A DNA stretch of 64,000 nt. Origin: Massilia aurea. GTDB taxonomy: Bacteria > Pseudomonadota > Gammaproteobacteria > Burkholderiales > Burkholderiaceae_D. Made by a program: the position numbers and the translations under genes. Under the pieces are notes generated by a model. The model had not been told where the DNA came from. It made no database searches and saw only the letters and a program-made list of their open reading frames with translations. Shown here piece after piece: positions 46,027-55,402 of this stretch. The stretch is from assembly GCF_014200505.1 (NCBI RefSeq), contig NZ_JACHBX010000003.1:62001-126000 (forward strand). The letters run 5' to 3'. Numbering within the stretch: position 1 is the first letter of the stretch; every line of letters begins with the position of its first letter.

Positions 46027-47181
46027 TTATTCGACCGCGATGGCGGTCACAGTTCCGTTTTGTGTTTGAAAAATCAGGTTTGTGCCGGCCACCAGCGGCG
46101 TGCCCACGATCGGGCTCCCGTCGGTTGCGGCGCGCGCCAGGAAAGAGCCATCTTCGCGCGACAGGAAGTGCACGTAGCCTTCGTAGTCGCCAACCGCGAC
46201 GGCGCGGCCATACGACAGCGGGGTCGACAGGCGGCGGAACGACAGTTTGTCGTTCTTCCAGCTGCTGGCGCCCGTGTCGCGGGTGAATGCATTGAGTGCT
46301 CCCTTGTCGTCCGGTGCGAACACGAACAATTGGTCGACGGCCACGCCGACGCTGGAAGACAGATCGCGCGTCCAGCGCGCCGAACCGGTCACCAGGTCAA
46401 AGCAGCCTACGCGCCCTTGGTAGGAAGCGGCGCACACCTCGTTTTCGAACAGCACCGGGGCGCCGCCGATATCGGTGACGCGCTCCAGTTCGGTCGCGCC
46501 GCGCGAGATGCCGACCTCGACGTCCCAGCGCGGTGCGCCGGTGGCGATGATCAGTGCGGACAGCTTGCCGCCCGGCTGCGCGACGATGACGTCGGTGCCA
46601 GCCACGATCATGCCCGGCGCGTTGCGCAGCGTCAGCGGCGGCGCGACCTTCTGCACGGTCCATTTCTTGCTGCCATCCGTGGCGTCGACACCGACGATGC
46701 GGTTGTCGATCGAACGGGCGACGACGATGCCTTGCGACACGACCGGCGCCGACAGGATCTCGCTCGACAGCTGCGTTTTCCACAGCAGCTTGCCGTCCAT
46801 GTTGTAACCCATCAGGATGCCCTTCTCGGCACCGACGACGATCAGGTTGCCATCCGTGCCCACGCCCGCCGACAGCTCGCTGTCGGCCTTGACGCGCCAC
46901 AGCTGCTTGCCGGTGGCGGCGTCGACGCGCGCAATGGCGCCATCGGCTGCGGCCACGACGAGCGTGTTGCCGCTCAGCGCAGGCGAGAACTGATAGCCCT
47001 TGGCCTTGCCGATGTCGAGTTTCCATGCGGTGCGCACGGCCATGCTGCCCTTGAGTTCGACGAGCTTGGCGGGTTGATCGCCCTTCTTGTCGGATGCAAA
47101 TGGATTGAGCGAATTGAGGGTCGAGCAACCCGTCATCAGGGCCAGTACGCCGACGCCAACAAGCTTGCTGCTAATACGCAT
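46027..47181 (-). CDS. bamB: Outer-membrane protein assembly factor BamB
   Basis: A 384-residue lipoprotein of the BAM complex, which inserts beta-barrel proteins in the outer membrane. The lipobox is LMTGCS (Cys19). The rest is an eight-bladed PQQ-type beta-propeller with repeated DAATGKQLWRVKAD-like blades. It sits between yfgM and der in the usual order. Confidence 0.96.
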   Translation of the reverse strand: MRISSKLVGVGVLALMTGCSTLNSLNPFASDKKGDQPAKLVELKGSMAVRTAWKLDIGKAKGYQFSPALSGNTLVVAAADGAIARVDAATGKQLWRVKADSELSAGVGTDGNLIVVGAEKGILMGYNMDGKLLWKTQLSSEILSAPVVSQGIVVARSIDNRIVGVDATDGSKKWTVQKVAPPLTLRNAPGMIVAGTDVIVAQPGGKLSALIIATGAPRWDVEVGISRGATELERVTDIGGAPVLFENEVCAASYQGRVGCFDLVTGSARWTRDLSSSVGVAVDQLFVFAPDDKGALNAFTRDTGASSWKNDKLSFRRLSTPLSYGRAVAVGDYEGYVHFLSREDGSFLARAATDGSPIVGTPLVAGTNLIFQTQNGTVTAIAVE

Positions 47182-47218
47182 TATGTTCTACCTTGTTCCT
47201 GGACTATAAAGGACGCAA

Positions 47219-47250
47219 AGCCCGCGGCCGCTCGAAGGCGGACGCGGGCC
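47219..47250 (-). other. Hairpin between yfgM and bamB
   Basis: GC-rich inverted repeat (GCCCGCG and CGCGGGC arms, with an inner CCGC/GCGG pair) followed on the minus strand by TTTG. It could be a weak terminator or attenuator between the two genes; not decisive. Confidence 0.35.
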
Positions 47251-47266
47251 ATCTCATGCGAAAAAT

Positions 47267-47950
47267 TTACGCAGCCGCTTTCTGGTCTGCGGCTGGCGCT
47301 TTGCCGTTCTTGTCTGCCGGCACCGTGCCGCCGATGGCTTCGAGCTTGACCTGCACCAGTTGACGGGCCGGGCTGGCGGCATCCATCGCGGCCAGTGCGG
47401 CGACATATGCAGCACGCGCTTCGTTCAGCTTGTTCTGGCCGACCAGCACATCGCCCTTGCGGTCGTTCACTTCAGCGGTGAACTGCGGCAGGAACGTGCC
47501 GTTCAAGACTTTCAGCGCGTCGTCGAAGGCTTTCTCATCGAGCAGCACGCCCGCCAGACGCAGCTTGGCGATCGACTTGTATTCGTCGTTGCCGTTGTCG
47601 GCCGCCCACTGCAGCTGGGCCTTGGCGGTTTTCAGGTCGTTGGCTTCGAACGCCGTCTTGGCCGCTGCCAGGGCTGCCATCTGCGTGTACGGCGAGCTTT
47701 CGTACTTGCTGCGGATGTCGCCGGCGATACGCTGCACCTTGGCATTGTCATTGGCCAGCAGCGACGTTTGCAGTTCGTCGTACAGCGCCGAGGCTTCGAT
47801 CGACTTGTTGGCCTGGTGGGTCTTCCAGAAATTCCAGCCGGCGAAGGAACCGAGCGCCAGGATCAGGACCCAGACGATGATGTTGCCGTATTTCGACCAG
47901 AACGCCTTGAAGGAATCAAGCTGTTCCTGCTCTTGGTGATCGTATGCCAT
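47267..47950 (-). CDS. yfgM: YfgM-like tetratricopeptide membrane protein (SecYEG ancillary factor)
   Basis: A 227-residue protein. An N-terminal DHQEQEQLDSFKAFWSKYGNIIVWVLILAL segment holds the single membrane span (about 22-40), then a periplasmic TPR-like helical domain. YfgM works with the Sec translocon and PpiD on periplasmic folding. It is located between hisS and bamB, as in other proteobacteria. Confidence 0.9.
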   Translation of the reverse strand: MAYDHQEQEQLDSFKAFWSKYGNIIVWVLILALGSFAGWNFWKTHQANKSIEASALYDELQTSLLANDNAKVQRIAGDIRSKYESSPYTQMAALAAAKTAFEANDLKTAKAQLQWAADNGNDEYKSIAKLRLAGVLLDEKAFDDALKVLNGTFLPQFTAEVNDRKGDVLVGQNKLNEARAAYVAALAAMDAASPARQLVQVKLEAIGGTVPADKNGKAPAADQKAAA

Positions 47951-47997
47951 GTGCGTGTTCTTGTAGTGGTTGAATGGTTTGCGAGGTACGACGGGTG

Positions 47998-49356
47998 TTA
48001 ATGCTTGTGCACGTGATCGTGATCGTGATCGTGACCGCAGTGTTCGTCATGCACGTGCGCGCCGGTGATCTGGTCGACCAGGTAATCGACCACTTCCAGG
48101 AACGGCACGGTGCTCTGCTGCTGCTCGCCGATCTCGCCGCGCATCGTCTTCACGGCCGCGGTTTCGTTGGCAACTTCGTCGTCGCCAATGATCACGGCAA
48201 ACGCCGCGCCCGACCCGTCGGCCTTCTTCATCTGGCTCTTGAAGCTGCCGGCACCCGCTGGCGTTGCGCAATGTAACACAACATCCAGCCCGGCATCCCG
48301 AATGCGCTCGGCCAGGATGAAGGCTTGCAGCTGCGCCTTCTCGCCCTGATGGACCATGTAGACGTCGCATTGGTTCGGTTCGGCCGGCTCGCCCATCGCC
48401 TTCATCAGCTCGATGATGCGCTCCATGCCCATCGCGAAACCGACGGCCGGCGTGGCCTTGCCGCCAAACGTTTCCACCAGCGGATCGTAGCGGCCGCCGG
48501 CGCAGATCGTGCCTTGCGAGCCGAGTGCATCGGTGACCCACTCGAACACGGTGCGGTTGTAATAGTCCAGGCCGCGCACGAGGCGCGGGTTCACGGTGTA
48601 CTGCACCGCGTTCTGGTCGAGCAAGAACTTGACGCCATTGAAGTGCGCCAGCGATTCTTCGCCCAGGTAGTCGAGCAGGCGCGGGGCCGCGTTGACCATT
48701 TCCTGCATGGCCGGATTCTTGGTATCGAGGATGCGCAGCGGATTGCTGTGCAGGCGGCGCTTGGCTTCGGCGTCCAGAATGCTTTCGTGCTGCTCGAGGT
48801 AGGCGATCAGGTCGGCGCGGTGACGCTGGCGCTCTTCGGCATTGCCGATCGAGTTCAGTTCGAGGCGCACGTTCTCGATACCCAGGTCATCCCACAGGCG
48901 GCGGCACATCATGATCAGCTCGGCATCGATGTCCGGGCCCGAAAAACCGATGGCTTCGGCGCCGAACTGGAAGAACTGGCGATAGCGGCCGCGCTGCGGA
49001 CGCTCGTGGCGGAACATCGGGCCCTTGTACCACAGGCGGCGCGGGCCGTCGTAGACCAGATTGTGTTCGAGCACGGCGCGCACGACGCTGGCGGTGCCTT
49101 CCGGACGCAGCGTGAGCTGGTCGCCGTTCATCGAATCCTCGAACGAATACATTTCTTTTTCGACGATGTCGGTCACGGCGCCGATGGCGCGCGAGAACAG
49201 GCTCGTCTGCTCGACGATCGGCGTGACGATCTTCTGGTAGCCGTAGCTTTTCAGGATCGTTTCGGTGGTGTTCTCGAACAATTCCCACAGCGGTGCATCG
49301 CTGGGCAGGATGTCGTTCATGCCTTTGATGGCGACGATTTTTTCTGGTTTGGACAT
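47998..49356 (-). CDS. hisS: Histidyl-tRNA synthetase with a His-rich C-terminal tail
   Basis: A class II tRNA synthetase, 452 residues. Present: the N-terminal IKGMNDILP, motif 2 [17 protein letters not shown], and the histidine-binding [13 protein letters not shown] with [14 protein letters not shown]. The anticodon-binding domain follows. The protein then ends with [14 protein letters not shown], nine His in the last 19 residues; typical HisRS lacks such a tail. The tail may bind metal or make full translation depend on charged tRNA-His (inference). The ATG at 49356 gives [13 protein letters not shown]; the upstream frame runs through repeat DNA and is not coding. Confidence 0.97.
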   Translation of the reverse strand: MSKPEKIVAIKGMNDILPSDAPLWELFENTTETILKSYGYQKIVTPIVEQTSLFSRAIGAVTDIVEKEMYSFEDSMNGDQLTLRPEGTASVVRAVLEHNLVYDGPRRLWYKGPMFRHERPQRGRYRQFFQFGAEAIGFSGPDIDAELIMMCRRLWDDLGIENVRLELNSIGNAEERQRHRADLIAYLEQHESILDAEAKRRLHSNPLRILDTKNPAMQEMVNAAPRLLDYLGEESLAHFNGVKFLLDQNAVQYTVNPRLVRGLDYYNRTVFEWVTDALGSQGTICAGGRYDPLVETFGGKATPAVGFAMGMERIIELMKAMGEPAEPNQCDVYMVHQGEKAQLQAFILAERIRDAGLDVVLHCATPAGAGSFKSQMKKADGSGAAFAVIIGDDEVANETAAVKTMRGEIGEQQQSTVPFLEVVDYLVDQITGAHVHDEHCGHDHDHDHVHKH

Positions 49357-49374
49357 AAGTGTTATCTGTTGATT

Positions 49375-49483
49375 CGACGTCGTTCCCGCGCAGGCGGGAA
49401 CCTCATTTCGTGGCGTCATCGGCCGTCTCATGCGACGACATGGCGCAAACCACCTTGGGTTCCCGCCCTCGCGGGAACGACGT
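49375..49483. repeat. Inverted pair of REP-type repeats between ispG and hisS
   Basis: Two 25-base-class palindromes in opposite orientation: GTCGTTCCCGCGCAGGCGGG (about 49378-49397, with flanks) and its mirror near 49457-49483 (GGTTCCCGCCCTCGCGGGAA). The spacer is about 55 bases. This form (GTCGTTCCCGCGNNGGCGGGAAC) is a common REP/BIME pattern in this bacterial group and differs from the GTAGGGTGG family elsewhere in the window. Confidence 0.75.
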
Positions 49484-49504
49484 GCTGGGGCCAATGGCCG
49501 AATT

Positions 49505-50806
49505 TTACGACGCTGCGGTCTCGCGGCTGTAATTCTTCTTCACGTAATCGAGCACGATCGTCTGGAATTCTTCGACGATGCGCTCGCCGCGCAGCGTGGC
49601 AAACTTCTGGCCATCGACAAACACCGGCGCCGCCGTCGATTCGCCCGTGCCCGGCAAGCTGATGCCGATGTTCGCGTGCTTCGATTCGCCCGGACCATTG
49701 ACGATGCAACCCATTACAGCGACGTTCATACCTTCCACGCCTGGATACGTCTTTTTCCATTCCGGCATCTGGTCGCGCAGGAAGGTCTGGATATTGTCTG
49801 CCAGCTCCTGGAACACGGTCGACGTCGTGCGGCCGCAACCCGGGCACGCAATAACCATCGGCGTGAACTTGCGCAGGCCCATCGTCTGTAGGATTTCCTG
49901 GCCGACGATGACTTCGCGCGTGCGGTCGCCGCCCGGTTCCGGCGTCAGCGAGATACGGATCGTGTCGCCGATGCCCTCTTGCAGCAGCACCGACAGCGCG
50001 GCGGTCGAGGCGACGATGCCCTTGCTGCCCATGCCCGCTTCGGTCAGACCCAGGTGCAGCGGGTAGTCGCAGCGGCGGGCCAGCTCGCGGTACACGGCGA
50101 TCAGGTCCTGCACGCCCGAGACCTTGCACGACAGGATGATCTTGTCGCGCGCCAGGCCCACTTCTTCGGCGCGGATGGCGTTTTCGATGGCCGACGTGAT
50201 CAACGCTTCATACATGACGGCCTGCGCCGACCATGGATTGGCGCGCAAGGCGTTCTCGTCCATGATGCGCGCCAGCAGCGACTGGTCCAGGCTGCCCCAG
50301 TTCACGCCGATGCGCACCGGCTTGTCATACTTGGCGGCGATCTCGATCATCTGGGCGAACTGGGTGTCGCGCTTGGCGCCCTGCCCCACATTGCCCGGAT
50401 TGATGCGGTATTTCGACAGCGCCTGCGCGCACTCCGGATAGTCGCGCAGCAGCAGGTGGCCGTTGTAGTGGAAGTCGCCGACCAGCGGCACATCGACTTC
50501 CATGCGGTCGAGCTGGGCGCGGATCGCCGGCACGGCAGCCGCGGCTTCCGGCGTGTTCACGGTAATGCGCACGATCTCGGAGCCGGCACGTGCCAGCTCC
50601 TTGATCTGGATGGCAGTGCCGATCGCATCGGCGGTATCGGTATTGGTCATCGACTGGATGACGACGGGCGCATCGCCACCGACCCACACCTGGCGCGCGC
50701 CGTGCGCGACCAGAACCTTGCGGCTGGCGCGGCGGGCCATCGGGCCCGACGGAATGGCGGCGGCCGATGCGTACTCGGGGATTGGGGCTTCGTTCAAGGA
50801 ATTCAT
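49505..50806 (-). CDS. ispG: 4-hydroxy-3-methylbut-2-enyl diphosphate synthase
   Basis: A 433-residue [4Fe-4S] enzyme that makes HMBPP from MEcPP in the MEP isoprenoid pathway. Present: the N-terminal [26 protein letters not shown], and the cluster ligands in [10 protein letters not shown] and GCIVNGPGE. The ATG at 50806 fits. It lies downstream of rodZ in the conserved cluster. Confidence 0.97.
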   Translation of the reverse strand: MNSLNEAPIPEYASAAAIPSGPMARRASRKVLVAHGARQVWVGGDAPVVIQSMTNTDTADAIGTAIQIKELARAGSEIVRITVNTPEAAAAVPAIRAQLDRMEVDVPLVGDFHYNGHLLLRDYPECAQALSKYRINPGNVGQGAKRDTQFAQMIEIAAKYDKPVRIGVNWGSLDQSLLARIMDENALRANPWSAQAVMYEALITSAIENAIRAEEVGLARDKIILSCKVSGVQDLIAVYRELARRCDYPLHLGLTEAGMGSKGIVASTAALSVLLQEGIGDTIRISLTPEPGGDRTREVIVGQEILQTMGLRKFTPMVIACPGCGRTTSTVFQELADNIQTFLRDQMPEWKKTYPGVEGMNVAVMGCIVNGPGESKHANIGISLPGTGESTAAPVFVDGQKFATLRGERIVEEFQTIVLDYVKKNYSRETAAS

Positions 50807-50829
50807 GTTGGTTCCAGCGAGTGATCAGC

Positions 50830-51846
50830 TTATTTCAGGGCCACGCGTGCGATGGTCTTGCCCGGCTGCTGTGGCAGCGGGACGTTGGCGCCGCGCAGGG
50901 TCGCGGTCACGGCGCCCGGCACGCCGACGGTCAGGTTGACGGGGCCGGCGACTTCGACCGACTCGGTGCTGCCGGCCTTGACCAGGCGCGAGATCAGCGG
51001 ACGACCGCCGCCGCTCGGGCGCACTTCGATCCACGAATCAGCGCGCACGTTCAGCACCAGCGTGTTGGCGCCGGTGGCAGCCGGCGCTGCGGAAGCCGGT
51101 GCTGTGGCAGCCGGGGCCGCCGCGACTGGCGTCGGCGTGGCCGTCCCCGGTGCAGTGACCGGCGCGGCAGCAGGCGCGGCAGCGGGTGCGGTCGGCGTGG
51201 TCGGCGCTGTGGTTGGCGTGCCGGCCGGGGCCGTACCCTGGCTCGATGGCGACGGTACCGAGATGAGCGGCACCGATGGATTGATCAGGCCTTCATGCGC
51301 CGGCGTAGCGACGCCTGGCGCCACGACAGCGGCAGCCGGGTTTTCGAGCACCATGGCATCGCCCGATTCGACATCGCGGTTCAGGCTTGGTATCAGGTTG
51401 AACTGCCAGGCCGCGACAGCAGCGCCAGCCACGACGACCACGGCCGCGATCCAGCCCAGTGGCAGGCTGCGGCGCTTGCCATTGATCGGGAACCGGGTTT
51501 CCGAGAACGCAGCCGGTTTTTGTTCACGGCGGGCAGCAGCCATCGCCGACTGGGCGCCCGCACGGGCTTCCGGCGGCATGTTCAGTTCGATCATCGACAC
51601 CAGTGGCGCCGCGTCGATGCGCAACAGCTTGGCGTAGGCGCGCACGAAGCCGCGCGTGACGGCCGGGCTGGGCAGCGAGGCGTAATCGCCCGCTTCCAGC
51701 GCCAGTACCTGGCGCGGCGCCAGCTTGAGCTGGTCGGCAACCTGCTCGACGCTCCAGCCCATGGTCTCGCGCTGGGATTGCAGGGTCTTGCCAGGGATGC
51801 CGGACGCGTTGCCCGGTGCGGCTGGCTGGTCTGCTTGCTCGTTCAT
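50830..51846 (-). CDS. rodZ: RodZ-like cytoskeletal/cell-shape protein
   Basis: A 338-residue bitopic membrane protein that links MreB to the cell-wall machinery. The N-terminal helix-turn-helix domain (LQSQRETMGWSVEQVADQLKLAP) contacts MreB. A single span (LPLGWIAAVVVVAGAAVAAW) leads to a long Ala/Pro/Thr-rich periplasmic linker and the C-terminal DUF4115 domain (VLNVRADSWIEVR). It lies between pilW and ispG. Confidence 0.93.
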   Translation of the reverse strand: MNEQADQPAAPGNASGIPGKTLQSQRETMGWSVEQVADQLKLAPRQVLALEAGDYASLPSPAVTRGFVRAYAKLLRIDAAPLVSMIELNMPPEARAGAQSAMAAARREQKPAAFSETRFPINGKRRSLPLGWIAAVVVVAGAAVAAWQFNLIPSLNRDVESGDAMVLENPAAAVVAPGVATPAHEGLINPSVPLISVPSPSSQGTAPAGTPTTAPTTPTAPAAAPAAAPVTAPGTATPTPVAAAPAATAPASAAPAATGANTLVLNVRADSWIEVRPSGGGRPLISRLVKAGSTESVEVAGPVNLTVGVPGAVTATLRGANVPLPQQPGKTIARVALK

Positions 51847-51873
51847 TGTCCTTGTCCTTGTCCTTGTTCTTCT

Positions 51874-52683
51874 TTACTCACCAAACGCCCCGCGCTCGTA
51901 CGCTGCGTACTCGGGCGAACCGGGGAAGCGGCGCCGCAACTGGGCTGCCAGCGACGCTTCATGGGTCCGGTCACCCGCCTTGCGGCCGATGCGCATGGCA
52001 AGCCACAGCGCATCAGCCGGCAGCGTCTCGAGCTTGGCTGTCTCGAGCAGGCGGTTGATGAAAAAACCGGCGCGCTCAAGGTCGCGCCGCTCGTAGTACA
52101 CCCGCGCCAATCCGGTATTGACCGTTGGCAGACCGGGGTTCAGACGCAAGGCTTCGAGCAGATAGCGCTCGGCCGCATCGTTGTTCCGGTTCTTGATGCT
52201 GCACACGCCCGCATTTACCAGCGCGCTGAGCGGCGTCTGGTACGTGGGGTTCTTCAGTGCGGCATCGAAATAACGCATTGCCTCGGCCGGGCGGTTGACC
52301 GACTGGCACAAAAACGAACCGAAGTTGTTTGAAAACTCCGGGTCGTTCGGGCGCAGGCGCAGCGCCTGCTGGTAATTCTCTTCGGCCAGCGGATACTGGC
52401 CCATCGACGTGTAGACCAGCGCGCGCAAGCCGTACGCATCGGCGTAGGCTGCATCGGCCGCCAGCGCCTTCTTGATTTCGTCGAGCGCGATTTCGTACTT
52501 GCCCTGCTGGTAATAACCGACCGCCAGTTGAATGCGGATCGATGCACGCTTCTCGCCCGCCGTCTGGTCCGACGCCGTCTTGAGCTCGCCGGTAGTGCCC
52601 AACCCGCCGCCCGCGTTGCTGGCGCATCCGGCCAGCAGGGTCAGGGTCGAGGCGAGTGCAAGCGCGACGGCGGCAAGCTTCAT
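51874..52683 (-). CDS. pilW: Type IV pilus biogenesis/stability protein PilW (PilF)
   Basis: A 269-residue outer-membrane lipoprotein (lipobox LTLLAGCAS) with tetratricopeptide repeats such as AYADAYGLRALVYTSMGQYPLAEENY. PilF/PilW proteins help the secretin PilQ assemble. Its ATG overlaps the rlmN stop by one base (TGATG), so the two are translationally coupled. Confidence 0.92.
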   Translation of the reverse strand: MKLAAVALALASTLTLLAGCASNAGGGLGTTGELKTASDQTAGEKRASIRIQLAVGYYQQGKYEIALDEIKKALAADAAYADAYGLRALVYTSMGQYPLAEENYQQALRLRPNDPEFSNNFGSFLCQSVNRPAEAMRYFDAALKNPTYQTPLSALVNAGVCSIKNRNNDAAERYLLEALRLNPGLPTVNTGLARVYYERRDLERAGFFINRLLETAKLETLPADALWLAMRIGRKAGDRTHEASLAAQLRRRFPGSPEYAAYERGAFGE

Positions 52684-53852
52684 CAGGTCGGGATCTCCAC
52701 GATGCGCCCGAAGTCGGCGCCAAACTTTTTCTGGTACTCGGCCATTTTTTCCATGCGCTCGGCCACCCGGGTGCGGTCCTTGACCTCACCGGCCAGCTGG
52801 CCGCAGGCAGCGTCGATATCGTCGCCGCGCGTCTTGCGCACGGTGGTGACAATGCCGGCATCCATCAGCACCTGGGCAAACGCCTTGATGCGGGGATTCT
52901 TGGAGCGGAACAGGCCGGACTCGGGGAACGGATTGAACGGAATCAGGTTGAACTTGCAGTTCACGCCGACCACAGGGTCGTTGACCAGCGCGATCAGTTC
53001 GCGTGCGTGCTCGTCGCTGTCGTTGAAGCCGTCGAGCATGCAGTATTCGAAGGTGATGAAGTCGCGCGGTGCAAACTCGAGATAGCGCTTGCAGGCAGCC
53101 ATCAGTTCGCGCAGCGGGTATTTCTTGTTCAGCGGCACCAGGATATCGCGCAGCGCATCGTTCGACGCGTGCAGCGACACCGCCATGGCCACCGGCACGT
53201 CCTGCGACAGCTTGTCGATGTTGGGCACCACGCCCGAGGTCGACAGCGTCACGCGACGGCGCGACAGGCCGTAGGCGTTATCGTCGAGCATCAGCTTGAG
53301 CGCGGTAACGGTGGGTTCGTAGTTCAGCAGCGGCTCGCCCATGCCCATCATCACCACATTGGTGATCTGGCGTTCGCCTTTCGGGCCGGGCTCGATGCCT
53401 TTGGTGCGGCGCAGCTCGAACTCGGCCATCCACAGCTGGCCAATGATTTCGGCGACTGTGAGGTTGCGGTTGAAGCCCTGCTTGCCCGTCGAGCAGAAGC
53501 GGCAGTTGACGGCGCAGCCGGCTTGCGTGGAGATGCACAGCGTGCCGCGGTTTTCTTCCGGAATGAACACGGTTTCGACCGCATTGCCATTGCCGACATC
53601 GACCAGCCACTTGCGCGTGCCGTCGGTGGACGTGTTGTCGCTGACGATGGCTGGTGCGCGCACTTCGGCGCGCGTGCTCAGCTTTTCACGCAGCGATTTG
53701 GCCAGGTCGGTCATGCTGTCGAAGTCCGCGGCGCCAAACTGGTGGATCCAGCGTTGGAGTTGCTTGGCGCGGAACGGCTTCTCACCCAAGTCGGCGCAAT
53801 AAGCGACGAGTTGCGCGGGATCGAGGTCCAGCAGGTTGGTGAGCGTCGTCAT
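52683..53852 (-). CDS. rlmN: 23S rRNA (adenine-2503-C2)/tRNA methyltransferase RlmN
   Basis: A radical SAM methylase of 389 residues that modifies A2503 of 23S rRNA and A37 of some tRNAs. The CX3CX2C cluster site is in [22 protein letters not shown] and other RlmN-type segments are present. The C-terminal segment [10 protein letters not shown] carries the methyl-carrying Cys region. It is located between ndk and pilW. Confidence 0.97.
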   Translation of the reverse strand: MTTLTNLLDLDPAQLVAYCADLGEKPFRAKQLQRWIHQFGAADFDSMTDLAKSLREKLSTRAEVRAPAIVSDNTSTDGTRKWLVDVGNGNAVETVFIPEENRGTLCISTQAGCAVNCRFCSTGKQGFNRNLTVAEIIGQLWMAEFELRRTKGIEPGPKGERQITNVVMMGMGEPLLNYEPTVTALKLMLDDNAYGLSRRRVTLSTSGVVPNIDKLSQDVPVAMAVSLHASNDALRDILVPLNKKYPLRELMAACKRYLEFAPRDFITFEYCMLDGFNDSDEHARELIALVNDPVVGVNCKFNLIPFNPFPESGLFRSKNPRIKAFAQVLMDAGIVTTVRKTRGDDIDAACGQLAGEVKDRTRVAERMEKMAEYQKKFGADFGRIVEIPT

Positions 53853-53876
53853 GGCAAAAATTCCTCAGTTTCAGCA

Positions 53877-53912
53877 CCCGCTCGCATCAGCCCTTGGCCG
53901 CAGGCGAGCGGG
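53877..53912. other. Leader hairpin upstream of rlmN
   Basis: Nine-base arms CCCGCTCGC/GCGAGCGGG with an 18-base loop, 24 bases upstream of the rlmN ATG. A second inverted pair AGTCCGGG/CCCGGACT lies at about 53926-53961, just past the ndk stop. Neither is followed by a T-run; a transcript-end or leader role is possible. Confidence 0.4.
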
Positions 53913-53978
53913 TTACTCATTGCATTAGTCCGGGGAGAATGCTCCGGGGCGCGCCCGGACTGCGCTCCCCCTTACTAA

Positions 53979-54404
53979 TTAACGCGAGTAGACGTTCAGT
54001 GCCGGGAAGTAGTAAGCGATTTCCACAGCAGCGGTTTCGGCAGCGTCCGAACCGTGAACAGCGTTGGCATCGATCGAATCAGCGAAGTCAGCGCGGATGG
54101 TGCCGGCGTCAGCTTTCTTTGGATCGGTTGCACCCATCAGGTCGCGGTTTTTCAGGATCGCGCCTTCGCCTTCGAGGGCGGTGACCATGACTGGACCCGA
54201 GATCATGAACTCGACCAGGTCCTTGAAGAATGGACGTGCAGCGTGCACAGCGTAGAAGCCTTCGGCTTCAGCGCGCGACAGTTGCACCATGCGTGCAGCG
54301 ACGATCTTCAGGCCAGCTTCTTCGAAACGGCTGTAGATTTTGCCGATCACGTTTTTTGCGACTGCGTCAGGCTTGATGATGGACAGGGTGCGTTCGATTG
54401 CCAT
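53979..54404 (-). CDS. ndk: Nucleoside diphosphate kinase
   Basis: A 141-residue kinase that balances nucleoside triphosphates. [23 protein letters not shown] opens the protein and the phospho-His is in [14 protein letters not shown] (about residue 117). The ATG at 54404 has GGAG upstream; the extension to 54467 is not supported. First gene of the ndk-rlmN-pilW-rodZ block. Confidence 0.98.
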   Translation of the reverse strand: MAIERTLSIIKPDAVAKNVIGKIYSRFEEAGLKIVAARMVQLSRAEAEGFYAVHAARPFFKDLVEFMISGPVMVTALEGEGAILKNRDLMGATDPKKADAGTIRADFADSIDANAVHGSDAAETAAVEIAYYFPALNVYSR

Positions 54405-54656
54405 GAGAAAACTCCAATAAAATGAAAGGTTTAGAACTGAGCGATGTAAACAAACTTTGGGACTCAATTAACCTTCAATTTTACCATATCCGACCCGAAA
54501 AGCTCATATTGCGGTGGCGGTCGGCAAGGTGGTACAGTGGCGGCAAACTTACGTCCAGCTTCTTGATCAAACTTCATGCTCGTTTAAGTCACGTGTTATA
54601 GGATGATAGGTAGTTGCTGTACAGTACCTGCAGTTATTCATTTCTCCGGAGGCACT

Positions 54657-55340
54657 ATGTATCCTAGTACCCAAAGTACCATCGACCTGACCAAAGGTGG
54701 CCAGGCCTCGCGTAACAAAGTGCTACGCAATACTTACTGGTTGCTGGCGCTGTCGATGATCCCGACCGTGGCAGGCGCCTTCCTTGGCGTGTCCATGGGT
54801 GTCGCGCTGTTCAGCGGTATCCTCGGCTTCGTGATCTTCATGGCCGTCGCATTCGGCTTCATGTGGGCGATTGAAAAGAACAAGGACTCCGGCCTGGGCG
54901 TTGCCCTGCTGCTGGGCTTCACGTTCTTCATGGGCCTGATGTTGGCACCACTGCTGACGCACACGCTGAACTATTCGAACGGCGGCAGCCTGATCATGAC
55001 CGCCTTCGGCGGCACCGCGATCGTGTTCGCCGTGATGGCCAGCATCGCCACCACGACCAAGCGCGACTTCTCGGGCATGGGCAGCTGGCTGATGGCCGGC
55101 GTCGTCGTGCTGCTGCTGGCGGTCGTCGCCAACATCTTCCTGCAGATGTCGGTGCTGTCGATCGTGATCTCGATCCTGGCGATCGGTATCTTCTCGGCCT
55201 TCATCCTGTATGACGTCCAGCGCATCGTCAACGGCGGCGAAACCAACTACGTCACCGCCACGCTGTCGATCTACCTGAATGTCTTCAACATCTTCTCCAG
55301 CCTGCTGCGCCTGCTGGGCATCGTGGGCGGCGACGACTGA
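54657..55340 (+). CDS. Bax inhibitor-1/YccA family membrane protein
   Basis: A 227-residue membrane protein with about seven spans, of the BI-1/YccA type. The segments RNTYWLLALSMIPTVAGAFLG and SILAIGIFSAFILYDVQRIVNGG are characteristic; the last contains the conserved Asp. YccA blocks FtsH in E. coli, so a link to the hflKC genes is possible (inference). The ATG at 54657 has a strong CGGAGG 5 bases upstream. It diverges from ndk; the 252-base gap holds promoters I could not pin down. Confidence 0.93.
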   Translation: MYPSTQSTIDLTKGGQASRNKVLRNTYWLLALSMIPTVAGAFLGVSMGVALFSGILGFVIFMAVAFGFMWAIEKNKDSGLGVALLLGFTFFMGLMLAPLLTHTLNYSNGGSLIMTAFGGTAIVFAVMASIATTTKRDFSGMGSWLMAGVVVLLLAVVANIFLQMSVLSIVISILAIGIFSAFILYDVQRIVNGGETNYVTATLSIYLNVFNIFSSLLRLLGIVGGDD

Positions 55341-55356
55341 TCGTCCCCTGCCCCAA

Positions 55357-55387
55357 TAAAAAAACCGGCCACTGGCCGGTTTTTTTT
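55357..55387. terminator. Bidirectional terminator between the BI-1 gene and rlmD
   Basis: Palindrome ACCGGCCACTGGCCGGT with A-run on the left and T-run on the right, 16 bases past the BI-1 gene's stop. It serves both converging genes. Confidence 0.9.
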
Positions 55388-55402
55388 CGTTCATTCACTT
55401 CT

